A stretch of 6,039 nt of DNA from contig NZCU01000003.1 in assembly GCA_002688395.1 (NCBI GenBank), positions 1-6,039 of the forward strand, written 5' to 3'. Position 1 is the stretch's first letter. Every line of letters begins with the position of its first letter. Below are positions 1 through 5,785 of the stretch, one piece after another. A program made the translations under genes and the position numbers. The DNA comes from Nanobdellota archaeon. GTDB taxonomy: Archaea; Nanobdellota; Nanobdellia; SCGC-AAA011-G17; ARS1403. Under the pieces are notes generated by a model, which saw only the letters and a list, made by a program, of their open reading frames with translations, did not search any database and was not told the DNA's origin.

Positions 1-205
1 AGATAAAAAATTAGAAATAATGACAACTCCAAATCAAGATAGCCCTTTGTCACAAGGAAAAATACCTATAATTGGAGTTGATGTTTGGGAACATGCTTAT
101 TATCTAAAATATCAAAATAAAAGACCAGAATATATAGAAGCTTTCTTAGAAGTTTTAAATTGGGATCAAGCTGAAGAGAATTATAAAAAAGCTATGGGAG
201 AGTAA
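1..205 (+). CDS. sodA: Superoxide dismutase, Mn-type, C-terminal part (5' truncated by window edge)
   Basis: This is the end of an Fe/Mn-family superoxide dismutase, which converts superoxide to oxygen and hydrogen peroxide in the cytoplasm. The open frame continues upstream of the ATG at 20 to the window edge, so that ATG is an internal Met and the gene begins outside. The family signature DVWEHAYY is intact: its Asp (codon at 80) and His (codon at 92) are two of the four metal ligands. The other two would lie upstream. A Gln in the context NQDSPL (codon at 35) matches the outer-sphere Gln that Mn-type enzymes carry in the C-terminal domain; iron enzymes supply this Gln from the N-terminal domain. 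Together with the Gly-x-Asp context this favours a manganese or cambialistic enzyme. The end, with NWDQAEENY, is typical and complete. Family assignment is firm; metal choice is inferred from one residue. Confidence 0.95.
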   Translation, partial: DKKLEIMTTPNQDSPLSQGKIPIIGVDVWEHAYYLKYQNKRPEYIEAFLEVLNWDQAEENYKKAMGE

Positions 206-226
206 AAATGTCTAGTAAATGTCATC

Positions 227-232
227 TTTTTT
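227..232 (+). terminator. T6 run, possible archaeal terminator after the superoxide dismutase
   Basis: Six T in a row lie 22 bases after the stop codon of the superoxide dismutase and before the next gene. Archaeal RNA polymerase commonly terminates at short U-runs without a hairpin. No stem-loop is visible. The assignment rests only on the run and its place. Confidence 0.3.
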
Positions 233-250
233 GTTGTATCAAAACCTTAA

Positions 251-793
251 ATGAAAGCAATCATTCTTCCTGGAAATAGTAAGAAATCAAATGAGATATG
301 GGTAGATGAGTTAAAAGATGGTCTTATGTCTTGTTTTGATGAAGTAACAGCGATGCATTATGATCATTGGAATTCTGGAGAAGATATGGATTTTGAAAGT
401 GAAAAAAGAAAAGCAAAAGAAATTTTGGGTGGGATAAATGGGGACTATGCAATAATTGCAAAATCAGTTGGGATTGTTATTACAATGACTCTTATTAAAG
501 AAGAAAAAACAACACCAAAATATTGTATATTCTCAGGACTTCCTATGGATGAAGATACAACAGGTCCTTTTACTGAGTTGAAAAATATGCTAAAAAGATA
601 TAGTATTCCAACTGTATTTATTCAAAATCCTGATGAAAGATTTATAAAACCAGAACAACTACGAGAAGTATTATCAAACCTTGGTGTGAAAAAGTTTGAA
701 GTTGTTAATGGGAAAGGACAAGAGCATTCTTATACTGTTGGGGAAATTGTTGAGGTTGCTCAAGAGATGAATAAAAAATATGAAAACAATTAA
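251..793 (+). CDS. Small alpha/beta-hydrolase-fold protein (RBBP9/YdeN-like)
   Basis: This 180-residue protein resembles the small single-domain alpha/beta hydrolases (RBBP9/YdeN-like serine hydrolases) often found in reduced genomes. It opens with a beta strand and Pro-Gly turn (AIILPGNS, residues 3-10). The likely nucleophile elbow is AKSVG (70-74) with Ser72, an Ala standing where the classic GxSxG has its first Gly. A strand with IQNPDE (124-129) offers Asp128 as the acid, and His159 in QEHSY is the likely catalytic His. The triad order Ser-Asp-His is correct for the fold. The substrate is unknown. No signal peptide or membrane segment is seen, so it should be cytoplasmic. No Shine-Dalgarno motif precedes the ATG, and the 45-base gap upstream has no clear TATA box at the leaderless distance. 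The 3' end overlaps the next gene by 14 bases, implying co-translation with the reductase. Fold call is fairly sure; activity is not. Confidence 0.75.
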   Translation: MKAIILPGNSKKSNEIWVDELKDGLMSCFDEVTAMHYDHWNSGEDMDFESEKRKAKEILGGINGDYAIIAKSVGIVITMTLIKEEKTTPKYCIFSGLPMDEDTTGPFTELKNMLKRYSIPTVFIQNPDERFIKPEQLREVLSNLGVKKFEVVNGKGQEHSYTVGEIVEVAQEMNKKYENN

Positions 794-1598
794 ATTAGCT
801 TCTGGACATGAAATGCCTGTTTTTGGATTAGGAACATGGCAATTAACAGGTGATAAATGCAAAGAGGCTGTTAAGAAAGCAATTGAGTTAGGGTATAATC
901 ATATTGATACTGCTTGGATTTATGGTAATCAAGAAGAAATTGGAGAGGCTCTGAAAGAAGCTAATGTTGATAGATCTAAGTTATTTATAACTTCTAAAGT
1001 TTGGAAAGATAATTTAGATTATAAAGGTGTATTAAGTCAGTGTAAAGAAACTTTAGATCAATTGCAATTAGATTATTTAGATCTTTATTTAATTCATTGG
1101 CCGAATCCATCAATGGATTTAGAGGAAACTTTTAGGGCTTTTAATGAACTTGTTGAAGAAGGAAAAGTTAAGAGTGTTGGTGTTAGTAATTTCAATAGCG
1201 CTTTGACTAAAGAAGCACAAGAATTATCTGAGGTTCCTGTGAGCGTTAATCAAGTTGAATTTCATCCATATTTAAATCAAAAAAATTTGCTGAAATTTTG
1301 TAAAAAAAATAATGTTGTTGTAACTTCTTACTCTCCTTTGGCAAGGGGAAAAATTTTACAGGACAATGTATTAAAAAACATTGCTGATGAAAATAACAAA
1401 ACAATTTCTCAAGTTGCTTTAAGATGGATGTTGCAAAAAGATATGATTGTTATACCTAAAGCAAGTTCTGAGGATCATATTAAAGAGAATATGGATGTTT
1501 TTGATTGGAAATTAAGTGATGAGAATATGGAAAAGATTGATGATATTTCTGAGAAACATAGAGTTGTTGATGTTGGTGGTGTTGATTTTGATGATTAA
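780..1598 (+). CDS. Aldo/keto reductase, NAD(P)H-dependent
   Basis: This full-length (272 residue) aldo/keto reductase has a TIM-barrel fold and reduces aldehydes or ketones with NAD(P)H. The catalytic tetrad is complete: Asp43 and Tyr48 in IDTAWIYG, Lys73 in ITSKVW and His106 in LIHWP. Other family landmarks are the N-terminal LGTWQL (17-22), GVSNF (134-138), VNQVEFHPY (156-164), SYSPLARG (183-190) and the cofactor phosphate loop IPKASSEDHIKEN (225-237). In that loop, Lys227 and Ser229 favour NADPH, while His233 replaces the more usual Arg. The overall pattern resembles the prokaryotic 2,5-diketo-D-gluconate reductase-like branch, but substrate cannot be read from sequence. The ATG at 780 lies inside the hydrolase gene. 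A weak Shine-Dalgarno-like GAGATGA (764-770) sits nine bases ahead, so expression probably depends on the upstream gene. It may detoxify reactive carbonyls; that role is inferred. Confidence 0.93.
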   Translation: MKTIKLASGHEMPVFGLGTWQLTGDKCKEAVKKAIELGYNHIDTAWIYGNQEEIGEALKEANVDRSKLFITSKVWKDNLDYKGVLSQCKETLDQLQLDYLDLYLIHWPNPSMDLEETFRAFNELVEEGKVKSVGVSNFNSALTKEAQELSEVPVSVNQVEFHPYLNQKNLLKFCKKNNVVVTSYSPLARGKILQDNVLKNIADENNKTISQVALRWMLQKDMIVIPKASSEDHIKENMDVFDWKLSDENMEKIDDISEKHRVVDVGGVDFDD

Positions 1599-1600
1599 TA

Positions 1601-1616
1601 GAAAAGGTTATAAAAG
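1601..1616 (+). promoter_or_regulatory. Archaeal promoter (BRE plus TATA box) for the DUF4389-like gene
   Basis: TTATAAAAG at 1608-1616 follows purine-rich GAAAAGG (1601-1607), which could act as the TFB recognition element. The centre of the TATA box is about 26 bases before the ATG at 1638. The start site would then fall on or next to the start codon, giving a leaderless mRNA. There is no Shine-Dalgarno motif before that ATG, which agrees. A T6 run at 1625-1630 lies within the promoter and could also end transcription from the aldo/keto reductase gene. Confidence 0.6.
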
Positions 1617-1637
1617 ATTAGATATTTTTTAACATGT

Positions 1638-1955
1638 ATGTCTGAAAGAACAGAAGCATTGATGAGGATTGTTGTTGGAATTATTTCTGGATTAATTTTA
1701 AAAATATGGACGATTTTAATTGAGATTATTATTGTGATTCATTTTGTTGTTGTACTAATTTCCAATAAAAGAAATAGAGACTTAGCTGAGTTTACAAATT
1801 ATTGGAATACTCAAGTTTATGATTATATAAGATATATGACTTTTACTACAAATGAGAAACCTTTTCCTTTTAGAGGAGATGGATTAGGTAAGAATAAAGA
1901 TAAAGTTGATATGAAAAATGGATCTAGCCCCAAATCTAAGCCTAAGAAAAAATAG
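1638..1955 (+). CDS. Small DUF4389-like membrane protein
   Basis: This 105-residue protein matches the layout of DUF4389 proteins, whose function is unknown. Residues 11-42 are strongly hydrophobic, interrupted by Lys22 and Glu29, and form one long or two short membrane helices. A cytosol-like amphipathic segment follows, NRDLAEFTNYWNTQVYDYIRY (about 46-66), then the characteristic aromatic-proline motif PFPF (75-78). The C-terminal tail (about 80-105) is highly charged and ends in KPKKK, so it is probably disordered and may contact nucleic acid or acidic lipid. The ATG at 1638 is preferred because it sits at the predicted leaderless transcription start; an ATG at 1634 is out of frame and stops after three codons. 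The gene has its own promoter before it and the SUF operon promoter after it, so it is probably monocistronic. The family match is from memory of motif layout. Confidence 0.7.
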   Translation: MSERTEALMRIVVGIISGLILKIWTILIEIIIVIHFVVVLISNKRNRDLAEFTNYWNTQVYDYIRYMTFTTNEKPFPFRGDGLGKNKDKVDMKNGSSPKSKPKKK

Positions 1956-1960
1956 AAATC

Positions 1961-1969
1961 TATATAAAT
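1961..1969 (+). promoter_or_regulatory. TATA box of the SUF operon
   Basis: TATATAAAT is centred about 29 bases before the ATG at 1994. With the usual archaeal spacing of 26-27 bases, transcription would start near 1991, leaving a leader of only a few bases. No Shine-Dalgarno motif precedes the ATG, consistent with leaderless initiation. The genes from 1994 to the window end are overlapping or at most 16 bases apart, so this is likely the main promoter for the regulator, sufB, the sufD-sufS fusion and sufU. Confidence 0.6.
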
Positions 1970-1970
1970 C

Positions 1971-1984
1971 TTAACTATAGTTAA
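1971..1984. promoter_or_regulatory. Perfect 14-bp palindrome, putative operator of the SUF operon
   Basis: TTAACTATAGTTAA is identical to its reverse complement. It begins two bases after the TATA box and ends about seven bases before the predicted transcription start. A dimeric HTH protein bound here would block polymerase recruitment. The first gene of the operon encodes such a protein, so autoregulation is the simplest reading. The palindrome itself is seen; its use as an operator is inferred. In AT-rich DNA some short palindromes occur by chance, but a perfect 14-mer in this exact place is uncommon. Confidence 0.5.
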
Positions 1985-1993
1985 AAACATACT

Positions 1994-2407
1994 ATGGTAG
2001 GACAAAATTTACTTCAACCTCAGGAAATAGAAGTTTTCTATATAATTCCAGCACTAAGAAGACAATTAGCTCTAGATATGAAAATAAATGGGTTAAGCCA
2101 AACTCAAATAGCTACGTTGTTAAATATACAAAATGCTACTGTTAGTCAATATATAAGTAATAAGAGGGGAAGTAAAATAGAATTTGGAGAAATTGTTCTT
2201 GTTGAAATTAAAAAATCTTCTTCTTTGATTAAAGATAAGATTTCTTATTTGAGAGAGATGCAAAAATTACTAAGAATCATAAAAGATACAAGAGAAATTT
2301 GTAGAATTCATAAAGAAATATCAGATATCCCAGAAGAATGTACTCCTGAATTAATTGATTGTTTTGGAGGTGAAGAGGATGGAAGAGATACAAAAATTTG
2401 CTATTGA
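1994..2407 (+). CDS. HTH transcriptional regulator (COG2522-like) with C-terminal cysteines, likely SUF operon regulator
   Basis: This 137-residue DNA-binding protein begins with the EVFYIIPALRRQLA segment (13-26), typical of archaeal XRE-type regulators of the COG2522 kind. An unmistakable helix-turn-helix follows: LSQTQIATLLNIQNATVSQY (34-53), with recognition helix about 46-55 and the trailing SNKRG (55-59). Residues 60-100 are helical and probably dimerise. The C-terminal part holds Cys103, His106, Cys116 and Cys123, plus Cys136 next to the end. Three Cys and one His is the ligand set used by bacterial IscR for a [2Fe-2S] cluster, although the spacing and fold differ. Being first in a SUF operon and next to a palindrome in its own promoter suggests an Fe-S-sensing autorepressor; that is inference. 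Its last 29 bases overlap sufB, and its own 3' end carries the sufB ribosome-binding site. It could instead sense another ligand. Confidence 0.8.
   Translation: MVGQNLLQPQEIEVFYIIPALRRQLALDMKINGLSQTQIATLLNIQNATVSQYISNKRGSKIEFGEIVLVEIKKSSSLIKDKISYLREMQKLLRIIKDTREICRIHKEISDIPEECTPELIDCFGGEEDGRDTKICY
2366..2372 (+). promoter_or_regulatory. Strong Shine-Dalgarno site that sets the sufB start
   Basis: GGAGGTG is a near-perfect match to the complement of the 16S rRNA 3' end. It lies inside the regulator gene with eight bases between GGAGG and the ATG at 2379. The in-frame TTG at 2355 lies upstream of this motif, and the in-frame GTG at 2370 overlaps it. The ATG at 2379 is therefore the real sufB start. 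Confidence 0.85.
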
Positions 2408-3782
2408 TAGAAGTAGATATGATGATCATACTGAAATAAAAAATGAGTTTGAAGCTCCTGAAGGTTTGACTGGGGAACTTATTAGGCATATTTCTAAAGA
2501 GAAAAATGAACCGGATTGGATGTTGGCTAAGAGATTAAAAGGATATGAATGGTTTAAGAAAACTCCAATGCCTAAATGGGGTCCTGATTTGGGTAAATTA
2601 GATTTGAATAAAATAAAATATTATGTTAAACCTGGAACTGAGGAAGCTACTAAATGGGAAGATGTTCCTGAAGAAATTAGAAGAGTAGCTGAAAAAATTG
2701 GAGTTCCAGAAGCAGAAAAAAATGCTTTAGGTGGAGCTGGTTTTCAATTTGACAGCACTATGGCTTATCATAGTTTGAAGAAAGAATGGGAAGACCAAGG
2801 TGTAGTTTTTGAGAATATGGATACTGCCATTCATGAGTATCCAGAGTTAGTTAAAAAATATTTTATGACTTCATGTATTCCAGTTACTGATCATAAGTTT
2901 ATTATGTTACATGCTGCTGTTTGGTCAGGTGGGACTTTTATTTATATTCCTCCAAATGTTAAAGTTAGAATTCCTTTACAAGCTTATTTTAGAATGAATG
3001 CTATGAAAGGGGGGCAGTTTGAACATACATTAATAATTGCAGATAAGGGGAGTGAGGTAAATTATATTGAAGGATGTTCAGCTCCGCAGTTTGAGGCTAA
3101 AGCACTTCATGCTGGTTGTGTTGAGTTACATGTACTTGAAGGAGCTAGGATAAGATATAGTAGTGTTGAGAACTGGAGTAAAAATACTTATAATTTAAAC
3201 ACAAAAAGAGCTGTTGTTGATAAAGATGGAACTGTTGAATGGATAAATGGTAACTTAGGTTCTGGGTGTACGATGTTATATCCTTGTAGTATATTAAAAG
3301 GTGAGAGGGCTAAAAGTGATTCAATAGGAATTGCTTTTGCTGCTAAAGATCAAAATCAAGATACAGGGAGTAAAGTAATTCATGCTGCACCAAATACTAG
3401 TTCTACTATAAGAGCTAAAAGTATTAGTAAAGATGGAGGAGTTTCAACTTATAGAGGATTGGTTAGAGTAAATAAAAATGCTGTAAAAACTAAATGCAGA
3501 GTTGAGTGTGATGCTTTGTTAATTGATGGAGATAGTGTTTCTAATACATTTCCGACTATGAAGATAGATACTAATAAAATTGATATTGCTCATGAAGCTT
3601 CAGTTGGAAAAATTGGAGATGAAGAAATATTTTATTTGATGAGTAGAGGTTTAAGTGAAGAACAAGCAATGCAAATGGTTGTTAGTGGTTTTATAGAGCC
3701 AATTGTTAAAGCACTACCTTTAGAGTATGCTGTAGAGTTAAATAAATTAATAGAATTGGAGATGGAAGGTACTGTAGGATAG
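2379..3782 (+). CDS. sufB: Fe-S cluster assembly scaffold protein SufB
   Basis: SufB is the core subunit of the cytoplasmic SufBCD scaffold that assembles Fe-S clusters from sulfide delivered by SufS/SufU. From the ATG at 2379 the protein has 467 residues, the usual size for compact archaeal and Gram-positive SufB. Landmarks include EKNEPDWML (41-49), WGPDL (67-71), FIYIPPNVKV (187-196), HTLIIADKGS (216-225), the YIEGCSAP motif (229-236), TMLYPC (298-303) and the C-terminal MSRGLSEEQA (421-430). Cys377 and Glu406 correspond to E. coli SufB Cys405 and Glu434, which are tied to cluster formation; their 29-residue spacing is the same. Cys297, Cys303 and Cys373 are additional cysteines near the core. 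The gene overlaps the regulator by 29 bases, which suggests translational coupling, and it lies 16 bases before the SufD-SufS gene. Notably sufC, its ATPase partner, is not next to it in this window. Confidence 0.97.
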   Translation: MEEIQKFAIDRSRYDDHTEIKNEFEAPEGLTGELIRHISKEKNEPDWMLAKRLKGYEWFKKTPMPKWGPDLGKLDLNKIKYYVKPGTEEATKWEDVPEEIRRVAEKIGVPEAEKNALGGAGFQFDSTMAYHSLKKEWEDQGVVFENMDTAIHEYPELVKKYFMTSCIPVTDHKFIMLHAAVWSGGTFIYIPPNVKVRIPLQAYFRMNAMKGGQFEHTLIIADKGSEVNYIEGCSAPQFEAKALHAGCVELHVLEGARIRYSSVENWSKNTYNLNTKRAVVDKDGTVEWINGNLGSGCTMLYPCSILKGERAKSDSIGIAFAAKDQNQDTGSKVIHAAPNTSSTIRAKSISKDGGVSTYRGLVRVNKNAVKTKCRVECDALLIDGDSVSNTFPTMKIDTNKIDIAHEASVGKIGDEEIFYLMSRGLSEEQAMQMVVSGFIEPIVKALPLEYAVELNKLIELEMEGTVG

Positions 3783-3798
3783 ATTTTTTGGGGTTAAA

Positions 3799-5784
3799 AT
3801 GATTCAGATAAGTGAAAATGTTAAATTGGAAAAGGATGGAGAAGTTGATATAGTTAATATTCCTGAGAATTCTAAAGAACAGATTAATCTTAAGTTGGAA
3901 GATGATGCTGAGGTAAAAATTATTGTTGGGAAAAATTCTAAAGTAAAAATTATAGGATTTTCTCAAAAAAATAAAGATGTTGAGATTAATGTTATGGAAG
4001 ACTCTAAAGTTGATTGGATAGATTTTTGTTTAGGAGATGGAGTTAAATCAAATGTTAAAACTAATTTAGTTGGGGAGAGAAGTGAGACTAATAGTTTGAG
4101 TATTGTTTTTGGTGATTCAGATAAAGAATTTGAAATTGAGAATTCTACAGTTCATAAAGGTTCTAATAGTAAGAGTGATATGGTTGTTAGGGCTGTTATG
4201 AATGAGAAAGCTAAGATTATTCAGACTGGATTAGTTAGAGTTGATAAAAATGCTATTAATTGTGAGGGATATCAAAAAGCTGATGTAATATTATTAAGTG
4301 ATGATGCTTATGCTGAGGCTATTCCAAATTTAGAAATTGAGAATAATGAAGTTAAATGTAGCCATGGAGCTACTATTTCTCAAATAGATGAGGATAAATT
4401 ATTTTATATGTCTAGTAGAGGTTTGGATGATGTTACTGCTAAAAAGGCTATTGTTGAAGGTTTTTTTGATCCGATAATTTTAAAAATTGAAGATGAAGAG
4501 CTTGAGAAGGAGATAAAAGATATAGTTTTGAAAAGGATTAGTAAAATGGAACCTAAACAAATGTTGAATGTTGAGGAAGTTAGAAAAGATTTTCCTATTT
4601 TAAATGAGAAAGTTAATGGGAAAGACTTAATTTATTTAGATTCAGGAGCGACTAGTTTAACTCCGAAACAAGTAGTTGAGAGTATTAACGAATATTATAA
4701 TAAATATAATGCTAATATCCATAGGGGAATTCATAAGTTAAGTGAAATTGCAACTATAAGATATGAAGAAGCTCATGAGAAGGTTGCTAAGTTTATTAAT
4801 GGAAAATTTGAAGAAGTTATTTTTACTAAAAATATAACTGAGAGTATGAATTTGCTTGCTTATAGTTTAATTAAAGATTTTAATCCTGGAGATGAGATTG
4901 TTGTAACAGAGACTGAACATCATAGCAATATAGTTCCTTGGCAGCAATTGGGAAAGGAAAAAGGATTAGTAATTAAATATATTAGAGTAAAGGATGATGG
5001 AAGATTAGATTTAGAAGATGCTAAAGAAAAAATAACTGATAAGACAAAAATAGTTTCTATGACTCATATGTCCAATGTTTTAGGCACAATAAATCCTGTT
5101 AAAAAAATTGGAGAAATAGCACATAGTAAAGGTGCGTTGTTTGTAATAGATGGAGCTCAAAGTGTTCCGCATTTACCTGTAGATGTTAAAGAAATTGGTT
5201 GTGATTTTCTAGCTTTTAGTGGGCATAAAATGTTGGGGCCGACAGGTATTGGAGTTTTATGGGGCAAGGAAGAATTATTATTGAAGATGGATCCATTTTT
5301 GTATGGTGGAGATATGATTTCTGAAGTTAGTTTTGAAGATACTAAATTTAATGAATTGCCTTGGAAATTTGAAGCTGGAACTCCTATGATAGCTCAAGGA
5401 ATAGGATTAGGAAAAGCTGTTGATTATTTATCTGGGATTGGAATGGAAAAAATAAAAGAATATGAAGAATTTCTAACAGAATATGCTTTGGAAAAATTGA
5501 GTAAAGTTGAAGATGTTGATATTTATGGTCCTTTGAAAGCTGAGAATAGGGGAGGAGTTATTAGTTTTAATATTGATGGAGTTCATTCTCATGATGTTTC
5601 ATCTATTTTAGATAAAGAAGGTATTGCAGTTAGAGGAGGACATTTATGTGCTATGCCTTTAGTTACACAGATTTTAGAGAATACAAGTGTTTGTAGAGCA
5701 TCGTTATACTTTTATAACACTACTCAAGAAATAGATAAATTAATTGAAGGAATTAAAAAAGTTAAGGAGATTTTTAAAGTTTAA
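3799..5784 (+). CDS. sufDS: SufD-SufS fusion: short SufD scaffold domain joined to a cysteine desulfurase
   Basis: One 661-residue frame holds two SUF proteins. Residues 1-249 are a short SufD: a beta-helix core without the long N-terminal helical region of E. coli SufD, ending in the SufB/SufD C-terminal signature. Its Cys187 and His189 (KCSHGATISQID) match E. coli SufD Cys358 and His360. Residues about 255-661 are a complete group-II cysteine desulfurase, a PLP enzyme that makes alanine and enzyme-bound persulfide from cysteine. His374 (ETEHHSN), Asp451 and Gln454 (DGAQS), PLP lysine Lys477 (SGHK), catalytic Cys617 (RGGHLCAMPL) and Arg633 (CRASLYFYN) are all present. There is almost no linker. 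A weak G-rich Shine-Dalgarno (GGGG, 3790-3793) precedes the start, just after a T6 run (3784-3789). The Met250 codon could also start a free SufS. An assembly indel hiding a stop is the main alternative explanation for the fusion. Confidence 0.93.
   Translation: MIQISENVKLEKDGEVDIVNIPENSKEQINLKLEDDAEVKIIVGKNSKVKIIGFSQKNKDVEINVMEDSKVDWIDFCLGDGVKSNVKTNLVGERSETNSLSIVFGDSDKEFEIENSTVHKGSNSKSDMVVRAVMNEKAKIIQTGLVRVDKNAINCEGYQKADVILLSDDAYAEAIPNLEIENNEVKCSHGATISQIDEDKLFYMSSRGLDDVTAKKAIVEGFFDPIILKIEDEELEKEIKDIVLKRISKMEPKQMLNVEEVRKDFPILNEKVNGKDLIYLDSGATSLTPKQVVESINEYYNKYNANIHRGIHKLSEIATIRYEEAHEKVAKFINGKFEEVIFTKNITESMNLLAYSLIKDFNPGDEIVVTETEHHSNIVPWQQLGKEKGLVIKYIRVKDDGRLDLEDAKEKITDKTKIVSMTHMSNVLGTINPVKKIGEIAHSKGALFVIDGAQSVPHLPVDVKEIGCDFLAFSGHKMLGPTGIGVLWGKEELLLKMDPFLYGGDMISEVSFEDTKFNELPWKFEAGTPMIAQGIGLGKAVDYLSGIGMEKIKEYEEFLTEYALEKLSKVEDVDIYGPLKAENRGGVISFNIDGVHSHDVSSILDKEGIAVRGGHLCAMPLVTQILENTSVCRASLYFYNTTQEIDKLIEGIKKVKEIFKV
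4532..4548 (+). promoter_or_regulatory. Possible internal ribosome-binding site and ATG for a stand-alone SufS
   Basis: AAAGGA (4532-4537) is followed after eight bases by an in-frame ATG (4546, Met250), exactly at the SufD/SufS boundary. A second in-frame ATG occurs at 4561 (Met255), close to where free SufS proteins normally begin. Initiation here would give a 412-residue SufS in addition to the 661-residue fusion. The motif may be only a relic of formerly separate genes. Confidence 0.4.
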
Positions 5785-5785
5785 A

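Noticed and set aside
20..22. ATG at 20 as the start of a 61-residue protein
   Set aside because: The frame is open to the window edge, and residues before the ATG (DKKLEI) fit the superoxide dismutase sequence, so this Met is internal.
674..862. Minus-strand open frame across the hydrolase/reductase junction
   Set aside because: It is antisense to two well-supported genes, has no recognisable motif, and no promoter or ribosome site is seen.
1823..2005. Minus-strand open frame over the DUF4389-like gene end and the SUF promoter
   Set aside because: Its composition mirrors the Lys-rich plus-strand tail, and it shows no family features.
2355..2378. Upstream in-frame TTG (2355) or GTG (2370) as the sufB start
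   Set aside because: The strong GGAGGTG motif at 2366-2372 lies downstream of the TTG, overlaps the GTG, and is ideally spaced for the ATG at 2379.
2277..2489. Minus-strand open frame across the regulator/sufB overlap
   Set aside because: It is antisense to two confirmed coding regions and has low-complexity Phe/Leu/Ile composition typical of AT-rich shadow frames.
3706..3966. Minus-strand open frame across the sufB/sufD junction
   Set aside because: It is an Asn/Phe/Ile-rich shadow of two real genes, with no domain signal.
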